Assembly: GCF_051020975.1 (NCBI RefSeq)
Contig: NW_027478166.1
Coordinates: 1,675,501 to 1,739,500, forward strand
Reading direction: 5' to 3'
From: Osmia lignaria lignaria
Lineage: Eukaryota > Arthropoda > Insecta > Hymenoptera > Megachilidae
DNA length: 64,000 nucleotides
Positions 8,481-20,385 of this stretch are shown here, in pieces. The notes under the pieces were generated by a model. The model made no database searches. It had not been told where the DNA came from and saw nothing but the letters and a program-made list of their open reading frames with translations. Every line of letters begins with the position of its first letter. Position 1 is the first letter of the stretch. Position numbers and translations under genes: made by a program.

Positions 8481-11400
8481 TTTTGTAGAGAATTAAGTTT
8501 CCTACTTTTTATGTTCTATGATATTTTTTGATCAGATGCGTAGTTCTCGAGATATATCAAGATATTTAAAAGTTCCGAAGCCGCACCAACATAATAGAGA
8601 TACAGAAACACCGTGGCCCCTTTCTTTGAGATAACTCTGCACTATTGCGAGCTGGAAATGCCACTTCCAGTTTAGCTGTGCAGAAGAAGAACAACAAGAA
8701 GAAGAAATATCTCGAAATATGTCCGTTAGGCCCCTTCCCTTCAGATAAATCTGGAAATATCTCGGAAACGAAGCGAGCTATGGCAAAATGTTAAGAGACC
8801 TTTTTTGTAGAGAATTAAGTTTCCTACTTTTCATGTTCTATGATATTTTTTGATCAGATGCGTAGTTCTCGAGATATATCAAGATATTTAAAAGTTCCGA
8901 AGCCGCACCAACATAATAGAGATACAGAAACACCGTGGCCCCGTTCTTTGAGATAACTCTGCACTATTGCGAGCTGTAAATGCCACTTCCAGCTTAGCTG
9001 TGCAGAAGAAGAACAACAAGAAGAAGAAATATCTCGAAATATGTCCGTCAGGCCCCTTCCCTTGAGATATATCTGCAAATATCTCGGAAACGAAGCGAGC
9101 TATGGCAAAATGTTAAGAGACCTTTTTTGTAGAGAATTATGTTTCCTACAATTTATGTTCTATGATATTTTTTGATCAGAAGCGTAGTTTTCGAGATATA
9201 TCGAGATATTTAAAAGTTCCGAAGCCGCACCAACATAATAGAGATACAGAAACACCGTGGCCCCTTTCTTTGAGATAACTCTGCACTAGTGAGAGCCGCA
9301 AATGCCACTTCCAGCTTAGCTGTGCAGAAGAAGAACAACAAGAAGAAGAAATATCTCGAAATATGTCCGTTAGGCCCCTTCCCTTCAGATAAATCTGCAA
9401 ATATCTCGGAAACGAAGCGAGCTATGGCAAAATGTTAAGAGACCTTTTTTGTAGAGAATTAAGTTTCCTACTTTTCATGTTCTATGATATTTTTTGATCA
9501 GATGCGTAGTTCTCGAGATATATCAAGATATTTAAAAGTTCCGAAGCCGCACCAACATAATAGAGATACAGAAACACCGTGGCCCCTTTCTTTGAGATAA
9601 CTCTGCACTAGTGCGAGCTGCAAATGCCACTTCCAGCTTAGCTGTGAAGAAGAAGAACAACAAGAAGAAGAAATATCTCGAAATATGTCCGTCAGGCCCC
9701 TTCCCTTGAGATAAATCTGCAAATATCTCGGAAACGAAGCGAGCTATGGCAAAATGTTAAGAGACCTTTTTTGTAGAGAATAATGTTTCCTACAATTTAC
9801 GTTCTATGATATTTTTTGATCAGAAGCGTAGTTTTCGAGATATATCGAGATATTTAAAAGTTCCGAAGCCGCACCAACATAATAGAGATACAGAAACACC
9901 GTGGCCCCTTTCTTTGAGATAACTCTGCACTATTGCGACCTGCAAATGCCACTTCCAGATCAGCTGTGCAGAAGAAGAACAACAAGAAGAAGAAATATCT
10001 CGAAATATGTCCGTCAGGCCCCTTCCCTTGAGATAAATCTGCAAATATCTCGGAAACGAAGCGAGCTATGGCAAAATGTTTAGAGACCTTTCTTGTAGAG
10101 AATTAAGTTTCCTACTTTTTATGTAGTATGATATTTTTTGATCAGATGCGTAGTTCTCGAGATATATCAAGATATTTAAAAGTTCCGAAGCTGCACCAAC
10201 ATAATAGAGGTACAGAAACACCGTGGCCTCTTTCTTTGAGATAACTCTGCACTATTGCGAGCTGCAAATGCCACTTCGAGCTTAGCTGTGCAGAAGAAGA
10301 ACAACAAGAAGAAGAAATATCTCGAAATATGTCCGTCAGACCGCTTCCCTTGAGATGAATCTGCAAATATCTCGGAAACGAAGCGAGCTATGGCAAAATG
10401 TTAAGAGACCTTTTTTGTAGAGAATTAAGTTGCCTACTTTTTATGTTCTATGATATTTTTTGATCAGATGCGTAGTTCTCGAGATATATCAAGATATTTA
10501 AAAGTTCCGAAGCCGCACCAACATAATAGAGATACAGAAACACCGTGGCCCCTTTCTTTGAGATAACTCTGCACTATTGCGAGCTGCAAATGCCGCTTCG
10601 AGCTTAGCTGTGCAGAAGAAGAACAACAAGAAGAAGAAATATCTCGAAATATGTCCGTCAGACCCCTTCCCTTGAGATGAATCTGCAAATATCTCGGAAA
10701 CGAACCGAGCTATGGCAAAATGTTAAGAGACCTTTTTTGTAGAGAATAATGTTTCCTACAATTTACGTTCTATGATATTTTTTGATCAGAAGCGTAGTTT
10801 TCGAGATATATCGAGATATTTAAAAGATCCGAAGCCGCACCAACATAATAGAGATACAGAAACACCGTGGCCCCTTTCTTTGAGATAACTCTGCACTATT
10901 GCGACCTGCAAATGCCACTTCCAGCTCAGCTGTGCAGAAGAAGAACAACAAGAAAAAGAAATATTTCGAAATATGTCCGTCAGGCCCCTTCCCTTGAGAT
11001 AAATCTGCAAATATCTCGGAAACGAAGCGAGCTATGGCAAAATGTTAAGAGACCTTTTTTGTAGGGAATTAAGTTTCCTACTTTTTATGTTCTATGATAT
11101 TTTTTGATCAGAAGCGTAGTTTTCGAGATATATCGAGATATTTAAAAGTTCCGAAGCCGCACCAACATAATAGAGATACAGAAACACCGTGGCCCCTTTC
11201 TTTGAGATAACTCTGCACTAGTGCGAGCTGCAAATGCCACTTCCAGCTTAGCTGTGCAGAAGAAGAACAACAAGAAGAAGAAATATCTCGAAATATGTCC
11301 GTCAGGCCCCTTCCCTTGAGATAAATCTGCAAATATCTCGGAAACGAAGCGAGCTATGGCAAAATGTTCAGAGACCTTTTTTGTAGAGAATTAAGTTTCC

Positions 11401-12073
11401 TACTTTTTATGTTCTATGATATTTTTTGATCAGAAGCGTAGTTTTCGAGATATATCGAGATATTTAAAAGTTCCGAAGCCGCACCAACATAATAGAGATA
11501 CAGAAACACCGTGGCCCCTTTCTTTGGGATAACTCTGCACTATTGCGAGCTGCAAACGCCACTTCCAGCTTAGCTGTGCAGAAGAAGAACAACAAGAAGA
11601 AGAAATATCTCGAAATATGTCCGTCAGGCCCCTTCCCTTGAGATAAATCTGCAAATATCTCGGAAACGAAGCGAGCTATGGCAAAATGTTTAGAGACCTT
11701 TCTTGTAGAGAATTAAGTTTCCTACTTTTTATGTAGTATGATACTTTTTGATCAGATGCGTAGTTCTCGAGATATATCAAGATATTTAAAAGTTCCGAAG
11801 CCGCACCAACATAATAGAGATACAGAAACACCGTGGCCCCTTTCTTTGGGATAACTCTGCACTATTGCGAGCTGCAAATGCCACTTCCAGCTTAGCTGTG
11901 CAGAAGAAGAACAACAAGAAGAAGAAATATCTCGAAATATGTCCGTCAGGCCACTTCCCTTGAGATAAATCTGCAAATATCTCGGAAACGAAGCGAGCTA
12001 TGGCAAAATGTTAAGAGACCTTTTTTGTAGAGAATTAAGTTTCCTACTTTTTATGTTCTATGATATTTTTTGA

Positions 12074-12395
12074 TCAGATGCGTAGTTCTCGAGATATATC
12101 AAGATATTTAAAAGTTCCGAAGCCGCACCAACATAATAGAGATACAGAAACACCGTGGCCCCTTTCTTTCAGATAACTCTGCACTATTGCGAGCTGCAAA
12201 TGCCACTTCCAGCTTAGCTGTGCAGAAGAAGAACAACAAGAAGAAGAAATATCTCGAAATATGTCCGTCAGGCCCCTTCCCTTGAGATAAATCTGCAAAT
12301 ATCTCGGAAACGAAGAGAGCTATGGCAAAATGTTAAGAGACCTTTTTTGTAGAGAATTAAGTTTCCTACAATTTATGTTCTATGATAGTTTTTGA
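12074..12395 (+). repeat. Reference class B monomer
   Basis: Class B is marked by 'gatgcgtagttctcgag' (creating CTCGAG) and 'atcaagatattt', and is usually preceded by 'tactttttatg'. Relative to class A it loses the second CGAGATAT motif and gains a perfect CTCGAG palindrome. This copy also carries a private 'ctttcagataac' where most monomers have 'ctttgagataac'. Classes A and B intermingle along the whole window. Confidence 0.9.
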
Positions 12396-13039
12396 TCAGA
12401 AGCGTAGTTTTCGAGATATATCGAGATATTTAAAAGTTCCGAAGCCGCACCAACATAATAGGGATACAGAAACACCGTGGCCCCTTTCTTTGAGATAACT
12501 CTGCACTAGTGCGAGCCGCAAATGCCACTTCCAGCTTAGCTGTGCAGAAGAAGAACAACAAGAAGAAGAAATATCTCGAAATATGTCCGTCAGGCCCCTT
12601 CCCTTGAGATAAATCTGCAAATATCTCGGAAACGAAGAGAGCTATGGCAAAATGTTAAGAGACCTTTTTTGTAGAGAATTAAGTTTCCTACAATTTATGT
12701 TCTATGATAGTTTTTGATCAGAAGCGTAGTTTTCGAGATATATCGAGATATTTAAAAGTTCCGAAGCCGCACCAACATAATAGGGATACAGAAACACCGT
12801 GGCCCCTTTCTTTGAGATAACTCTGCACTAGTGCGAGCCGCAAATGCCACTTCCAGCTTAGCTGTGCAGAAGAAGAACAACAAGAAGAAGAAATATCTCG
12901 AAATATGTCCGTCAGGCCCCTTCCCTTGAGATATATCTGCAAATCTCTCGGAAACGAAGCGAGCTATGGCAAAATGTTAAGAGACCTTTTTTGTAGAGAA
13001 TTATGTTTCCTACAATTTATGTTGTATGATATTTTTTGA
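12396..13039 (+). repeat. Adjacent duplicated monomers
   Basis: The monomers at 12396 and 12718 share a run of rare variants: 'cgaagagagc' upstream, 'atgatagtttttgatc' at the junction, 'aatagggatac' and 'cactagtgcgagccgc'. This is a recent single-monomer tandem duplication. They differ near the end ('gataaatctgcaaatatc' versus 'gatatatctgcaaatctc'). Confidence 0.8.
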
Positions 13040-13801
13040 TCAGAAGCGTAGTTTTCGAGATATATCGAGATATTTAAAAGTTCCGAAGCCGCACCAACAT
13101 AATAGAGATACAGAAACACCGTGGCCCCTTTCTTTGAGATAACTCTGCACTAGTGCGAGCCGCAAATGCCACTTCCAGCTTAGCTGTGCAGAAGAAGAAC
13201 AACAAGAAGAAGAAATATCTCGAAATATGTCCGTCAGGCCCCTTCCCTTGAGATAAATCTGCAAATATCTCGGAAACGAAGCGAGCTATGGCAAAATGTT
13301 AAGAGACCTTCTTTGTAGGGAATTAAGTTTCCTACTTTTTATGTTCTATGATATTTTTTGATCAGATGCGTAGTTCTCGAGATATATCAAGATATTTAAA
13401 AGTTCCGAAGCCGCACCAACATAATAGAGATACAGAAACACCGTGGCCCCTTTCTTTGAGATAACTCTGCACTATTGCGAGCTGCAAATGCCACTTCCAG
13501 CTTAGCTGTGCAGAGGAAGAACAACAAGAAGAAGAATGATCTCGAAATATGTCCGTCAGGCCAGTTCCTTTGAGCTGAATCTGCAAATATCTCGGAAACG
13601 AAGCGAGCTATGGCAAAATGTTAAGAGACGTTTTTTATAGAGAATTATGTTTCCTACAATTTATGTTCTATGATATTTTTTGATCAGAAGCGTAGTTTTC
13701 GAGATATATCGAGATATTTAAAAATTCCGAAGCCGCACCAACATAATAGGGATACAGAAACACCGTGGCCCCTTTCTTTGAGATAAGTCTGCACTATTGC
13801 G

Positions 13802-13824
13802 AGCTGGAAATGCCACTTCCAGCT
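13802..13824 (+). repeat. 8-bp hairpin variant
   Basis: AGCTGGAA (13802-13809) and TTCCAGCT (13817-13824) form a perfect 8-bp stem around a 7-nt loop (atgccac). The same variant is at 44071-44093 in the duplication partner. Most 'gctggaaatg' monomers instead have 'ttccagtt', giving a 6-bp stem. Ordinary monomers ('gctgcaaatg') have no such contiguous stem. Confidence 0.8.
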
Positions 13825-14952
13825 TAGCTGTGCAGAAGAAGAACAACAAGAAGAAGAAATATCTCGAAATATGTCCGTCAGGCCCCTTCCCTTGAGATAA
13901 ATCTGCAAATATCTCGGAAACGAAGCGAGCTATGGCAAAATGTTAAGAGACCTTCTTTGTAGGGAATTAAGTTTCCTACTTTTTATGTTCTATGATATTT
14001 TTTGATCAGATGCGTAGTTCTCGAGATATATCAAGATATTTAATAGTTCCGAAGCCGCACCAACATAATAGAGATACAGAAACACCGTGGCCCCTTTCTT
14101 TGAGATAACTCTGCACTATTGCGAGCTGCAAATGCTACTTCCAGCTTAGCTGTGCAGAGGAAGAACAACAAGAAGAAGAATGATCTCGAAATATGTCCGT
14201 CAGGCCAGTTCCTTTGAGCTGAATCTGCAAATATCTCGGAAACGAAGCGAGCTATGGCAAAATGTTAAGAGACGTTTTTTATAGAGAATTATGTTTCCTA
14301 CAATTTATGTTCTATGATATTTTTTGATCAGAAGCGTAGTTTTCGAGATATATCGAGATATTTAAAAATTCCGAAGCCGCACCAACATAATAGGGATACA
14401 GAAACACCGTGGCCCCTTTCTTTGAGATAACTCTGCACTATTGCGAGCTGGAAATGCCACTTCCAGTTTAGCTGTGCAGAAGAAGAACAACAAGAAGAAG
14501 AAATATCTCGAAATATGTCCGTTAGGCCCCTTCCCGTGAGATAAATCTGCAAATACCTCGGAAACGAAGCGAGCTATGGCAAAATGTTAAGAGACCTCTT
14601 TTGTAGAGAATTAAGTTTCCTACTTTTTATGTTCTATGATATTTTTTGATCAGATGCATAGTTCTCGAGATATATCAAGATATTTAAAAGTTCCGAAGCC
14701 GCACCAACATAATAGAGATACAGAAACACCGTGGCCCCTTTCTTTGAGATAACTCTGCACTATTGCGAGCTGGAAATGCCACTTCCAGTTTAGCTGTGCA
14801 GAAGAAGAACAACAAGAAGAAGAAATATCTCGAAATATGTCCGTTAGGCCCCTTCCCTTGAGATAAATCTGCAAATATCTCGGAAACGAAGCGAGCTATG
14901 GCAAAATGTTAAGAGACCTTTTTTGTAGAGAATTAAGTTTCCTACTTTTCAT

Positions 14953-14975
14953 GTTCTATGATATTTTTATGATCA
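14953..14975 (+). other. +1-nt insertion at the T6 run
   Basis: 'atatttttatgatcag' replaces 'atattttttgatcag'. The segmental-duplication partner near 45229 lacks the insertion. This explains the change in offset from 30,269 to 30,268 and shows that the insertion arose after the duplication or was lost in one copy. Confidence 0.85.
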
Positions 14976-16544
14976 GAAGCGTAGTTTTCGAGATATATCG
15001 AGATATTTAAAAGTTCCGAAGCCGCACGAACATAATAAGGATACAGAAACACCGTGGCCCCTTTCTTTGAGATAACTCTGCACTAGTGCGAGCCGCAAAT
15101 GCCACTTCCAGCTTAGCTGTGCAGAAGAAGAACAACAAGAAGAAGAAATATCTCGAAATATGTCCGTCAGGCCCCTTCCCTTGAGATATATCTGCAAATA
15201 TCTCGGAAACGAAGCGAGCTATGGCAAAATGTTAAGAGACCCTTTTTGTAGAGAATTAAGTTTCCTACTTTTTATGTTCTATGATATTTTTTGATCAGAT
15301 GCGTAGTTCTCGAGATATATCAAGATATTTAAAAGTTCCGAAGCCGCACCAACATAATAGAAATACAGAAACACCGTGGCCCCTTTCTTTGAGATAACTC
15401 TGCACTATTGCGAGCTGTAAATGCCACTTCCAGCTTAGCTGTGCAGAAGAAGAACAACAAGAAGAAGAAATATCTCGAAATATGTCCGTCAGGCCCCTTC
15501 CCTTGAGATATATCTGCAAATTTCTCTGAAACGAAGCGAGCTATGGCAAAATGTTAAGAGACCTTTTTTGTAGAGAATTATGTTTCCTACAATTTATGTT
15601 CTATGATATTTTTTGATCAGAAGCGTAGTTTTCGAGATACATCGAGATATTTAAAAGTTCCGAAGCCGCACCAACATAATAGAGATACAGAAACACCGTG
15701 GCCCCTTTCTTTGAGATAACTCTGCACTAGTGAGAGCCGCAAATGCCACTTCCAGCTTAGCTGTGCAGAAGAAGAACAACAAGAAGAAGAAATATCTCGA
15801 AATATGTCCGTCAGGCCCCTTCCCTTGAGATAAATCTGCAAATATCTCGGAAACGAAGCGAGCTATGGCAAAATGTTAAGAGACCTTCTTTGTAGGGAAT
15901 TAAGTTGCCTACTTTTTATGTTCTATGATATTTTTTGATCAGATGCGTAGTTCTCGAGATATATCAAGATATTTAAAAGTTCCGAAGCCGCACCAACATA
16001 ATAGAGATACAGAAACACCGTGGCCCCTTTCTTTGAGATAACTCTGCACTATTGCGAGCTGCAAATGCCACTTCCAGCTTAGCTGTGCAGAGGAAGAACA
16101 ACAAGAAGAAGAATGATCTCGAAATATGTCCGTCAGGCCAGTTCCTTTGAGCTGAATCTGCAAATATCTCGGAAACGAAGCGAGCTATGGCAAAATGTCA
16201 AGAGACGTTTTTTATAGAGAATTATGTTTCCTACAATTTATGTTCTATGATATTTTTTGATCAGAAGCGTAGTTTTCGAGATATATCGAGATATTTAAAA
16301 ATTCCGAAGCCGCACCAACATAATAGGGATACAGAAACACCGTGGCCCCTTTCTTTGAGATAACTCTGCACTATTGCGAGCTGGAAATGCCACTTCCAGT
16401 TTAGCTGTGCAGAAGAAGAACAACAAGAAGAAGAAATATCTCGAAATATGTCCGTTAGGCCCCTTCCCGTGAGATAAATCTGCAAATATCTCGGAAACGA
16501 AGCGAGCTATGGCAAAATGTTAAGAGACCTCTTTTGTAGAGAAT

Positions 16545-19500
16545 TAAGTTTCCTACTTTTTATGTTCTATGATATTTTTTGATCAGATGCGTAGTTCTCG
16601 AGATATATCAAGATATTTAAAAGTTCCGAAGCCGCACCAACATAATAGAGATACAGAAACACCGTGGCCCCTTTCTTTGAGATAACTCTGCACTATTGCG
16701 AGCTGCAAGTGCCACTTCCAGCTTAGCTGTGCAGAAGAAGAACAACAAGAAGAAGAAATATCTCGAAATATGTCCGTCAGGCCAGTTCCTTTGAGCTGAA
16801 TCTGCAAATATCTCGGAAACGAAGCGAGCTATGGCAAAATGTTAAGAGACCTTTTTTGTAGAGAATTAAGTTTCCTACTTTTTATCTTCTATGATATTTT
16901 TTGATCAGATGCGTAGTTCTCGAGATATATCAAGATATTTAAAAGTTCCGAAGCCGCACCAACATAATAGAGATACAGAAACACCGTGGCCCCTCTCTTT
17001 GAGATAACTCTGCACTATTGCGAGCTGCAAATGCCACTTCCAGCTTAGCTGTGCAGAGGAAGAACAACAAGAAGAAGAAATATCTCGAAATATGTCCGTC
17101 AGGCCAGTTCCTTTGAGCTGAATCTGCAAATATCTCGGAAACGAAGCGAGCTATGGCAAAATGTTAAGAGACCGTTTTTGTAGAGAATTAAGTTTCCTAC
17201 TTTTCATGTTCTATGATATTTTTTGATCAGACGCGTAGTTCTCGAGATATATCAAGATATTTAAAAGTTCCGAAGCCGCACCAACATAATAGAGATACAG
17301 AAACACCGTGGCCCCTTTCTTTGACATAACTCTGCACTAGTGCGAGCCGCAAATGCCACTTCCAGCTTAGCTGTGCAGAAGAAGAACAACAAGAAGAAGA
17401 AATATCTCGAAATATGTCCGTCAGGCCCCTTCCCTTGAGATAAATCTGCAAATATCTCGGAAACGAAGCGAGCTATGGCAAAATGTTAAGAGACCTTTTT
17501 TGTAGAGAATTAAGTTTCCTACTTTTTATCTTCTATGATATTTTTTGATCAGATGCGTAGTTCTCGAGATATATCAAGATATTTAAAAGTTCCGAAGCCG
17601 CACCAACATAATAGAGATACAGAAACACCGTGGCCCCTCTCTTTGAGATAACTCTGCACTATTGCGAGCTGCAAATGCCACTTCCAGCTTAGCTGTGCAG
17701 AGGAAGAACAACAAGAAGAAGAAATATCTCGAAATATGTCCGTCAGGCCCCTTCCCTTGAGATATATCTGCAAATATCTCGGAAACGAAGCGAGCTATGG
17801 CAAAATGTTAAGAGTCGTTTTTTATAGAGAATTATGTTTCCTACAATTTATGTTCTATGATATTTTTTGATCAGAAGCGTAGTTTTCGAGATATATCGAG
17901 ATATTTAAAAGTTCCGAAGTCGCACCAACATAATAGAGATACAGAAACACCGTGGCCCCTTTCTTTGAGATAACTCTGCACTATTGCGCGCTGCAAATGC
18001 CACTTCCAGCTTAGCTGTGCAGAAGAAGAACAACAAGAAGAAGAAATATCTCGAAATATGTCCGTCAGGCCCCTTCCCTTGAGATAAATCTGCAAATATC
18101 TCGGAAACGAAGCGAGCTATGGCAAAATGTTAAGAGACCTTTTTTGTAGAGAATTATGTTTCCTACTTTTTATGTTCTATGATATTTTTCGATCAGAGGC
18201 GAAGTTCTCGAGATATATCAAGATATTTAAAAGTTCCGAAGCCGCACCAACATAATAGAGATACAGAAACACCGTGGCCCCTTTCTTTGAGATAACTCTG
18301 CACTATTGCGAGCTGCAAATGCCACTTCCAGCTTAGCTGTGCAGAAGAAGAACAACAAGAAGAAGAAATATCTCGAAATATGTCCGTCAGGCCCCTTCCC
18401 TTGAGATATATCTGCAAATATCTCGGAAACGAGGCGGGCTATGGCAAAATGTTAAGAGACCTTTTTTGTAGAGAATTATGTTTCCTACAATTTAGGTTCT
18501 ATGATATTTTTTGATCAGAAGCGTAGTTTTCGAGATATATCGAGATATTTAAAAGTTCCGAAGCCGCACCAACATAATAGAGATACAGAAACACCGTGGC
18601 CCCTTTCTTTGAGATAACTCTGCACTATTGCGAGCTGCAAATGCCACTTCCAGCTTAGCTGTGCAGAAGAAGAACAACAAGAAGAAGAAATATCTCGAAA
18701 TATGTCCGTCAGGCCCCTTCCCTTGAGATAAATCTGCAAATATCTCGGAAACGAAGCGAGCTATGGCAAAATGTTAAGAGACCTTTTTTGTAGAGAATTA
18801 TGTTTCCTACAATTTATGTTCTATGATATTTTTTGATCAGAAGCGTAGTTTTCGAGATATATCGAGATATTTAAAAGTTCCGAAGCCGCACCAACATAAT
18901 AGAGATACAGAAACACCGTGGCCCCTTTCTTTGGGATAACTCTGCACTATTGCGAGCCGCAAATGCCACTTCCAGCTTAGCTGTGCAGAAGAAGAACAAC
19001 AAGAAGAAGAAATATCTCGAAATATGTCCGTCAGGCCCCTTCCCTTGAGATAAATATGCAAATATCTCGGAAACGAAGCGAGCTATGGCAAAATGTTAAG
19101 AGACCTTTTTTGTAGAGAATTAAGTTTCCTACTTTTTATGTTCTATGATATTTTTTGATCAGATGCGTAGTTCTCGAGATATATCAAGATATTTAAAAGT
19201 TCCGAAGCCGCACCAACATAATAGGGATACAGAAACACCGTGGCCCCTTTCTTTGAGATAACTCTGCACTAGTGCGAGCCGCAAATGCCACTTCCAGCTT
19301 AGCTGTGCAGAAGAAGAACAACAAGAAGAAGAAATATCTCGAAATATGTCCGTCAGGCCCCTTCCCTTGAGATAAATCTGCAAATATCTCGGAAACGAAG
19401 CGAGCTATGGCAAAATGTTAAGAGACCTTCTTTGTAGGGAATTAAGTTTCCTACTTTTTATGTTCTATGATATTTTTTGATCAGATGCGTAGTTCTCGAG

Positions 19501-20385
19501 ATATATCAAGATATTTAAAAGTTCCGAAGCCGCACCAACATAATAGAGATACAGAAACACCGTGGCCCCTTTCTTTGAGATAACTCTGCACTATTGCGAG
19601 CTGGAAATGCCCCTTCCAGTTTAGCTGTGCAGAAGAAGAACAACAAGAAGAAGAAATATCTCGAAATATGTCCGTTAGGCCCCTTCCCTTGAGATAAATC
19701 TGCAAATATCTCGGAAACGAAGCGAGCTATGGCAAAATGTTAAGAGACCTTTTTTGTAGAGAATTAAGTTTCCTACTTTTCATGTTCTATGATATTTTTT
19801 GATCAGAAGCGTAGTTTTCGAGATATATCGAGATATTTAAAAGTTCCGAAGCCGCACGAACATAATAAGGATACAGAAACACCGTGGCCCCTTTCTTTGA
19901 GATAACTCTGCACTAGTGCGAGCCGCAAATGCCACTTCCAGCTTAGCTGTGCAGAAGAAGAACAACAAGAAGAAGAAATATCTCGAAATATGTCCGTCAG
20001 GCCCCTTCCCTTGAGATAAATCTGCAAATATCTCGGAAACGAAGCGAGCTATGGCAAAATGTTAAGAGACCTTCTTTGTAGCGAATTAAGTTGCCTACTT
20101 TTTATGTTCTATGATATTTTTTGATCAGATGCGTAGTTCTCGAGATATATCAAGATATTTAAAAGTTCCGAAGCCGCACCAACATAATAGAGATACAGAA
20201 ACACCGTGGCCCCTTTCTTTGAGATAACTCTGCACTATTGCGAGCTGCAAATGCCACTTCCAGCTTAGCTGTGCAGAGGAAGAACAACAAGAAGAAGAAT
20301 GATCTCGAAATATGTCCGTCAGGCCAGTTCCTTTGAGCTGAATCTGCAAATATCTCGGAAACGAAGCGAGCTATGGCAAAATGTT
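16545..20385 (+). repeat. 3.8-kb segment, copy 1 of a mosaic repeat
   Basis: Twelve monomers match 31035-34875 in order at an offset of 14,490 bp (45 monomers). Landmarks in order are: 'gacataactc' with 'cagacgcgtag' (monomer 17227), 'gaagtcgcacc' with 'gcgcgctgc' (17871), 'cgatcagaggcg' (18193), 'tttaggttc' (before 18515), 'gctggaaatgcccc' (19481), 'cacgaacataataagg' (19803) and 'gaatgatctcg' (20125). Private differences include 'aagagtcg' (about 17814), 'gtagcgaatt' (about 20079) and 'gcaagtgcc' (about 16709). Confidence 0.85.

Larger units (their letters stand above)
5310..9175 (+). repeat. 6-monomer register duplication
   Basis: Monomers at 5310, 5954, 6276, 6598 and 6920 correspond to those at 7242, 7887, 8209, 8532 and 8854. 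Shared rare variants are 'gaagccacacc' (5310/7242), 'gaagtatctcg' with 'aagatacg' (5954/7887), 'cccttcagataa' (6598/8532) and 'ggccccgttcttt' (6920/8854). The monomers at 5632 and 7564 occupy the same slot but are of different subfamilies. One unit has therefore been replaced by conversion or exchange since the duplication. Confidence 0.8.
9176..13105 (+). repeat. Array block 3: mixed monomers
   Basis: About twelve monomers of mixed A and B class. The monomer at 9176 is a chimera: its front resembles 'gtgagagccgc' copies, while its rear carries the 'cccttcagataa' variant of 6598/8532. Monomers 10142 and 10464 share 'cacttcgagc'/'cgcttcgagc'. The 'tatgtagtatgat' variant precedes both 10142 and 11752. 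No longer-range order is obvious here. Confidence 0.75.
13106..17722 (+). repeat. 4.6-kb segmental duplication, copy 1
   Basis: This stretch of about 14 monomers matches 43375-47990 in the same order. The offset is 30,269 bp before the 1-nt insertion near 14960 and 30,268 after it. I noticed about ten differences by eye, including 13785-13787, 14136, 14554, the insertion near 14960 and 16709. The left limit lies between an 'aatagagatac'/'aatagggatac' difference (13105) and the shared 'ccttctttgtaggg' (13309). The right limit is the 'gaaatatctcg' versus 'gaatgatctcg' difference. Confidence 0.85.
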
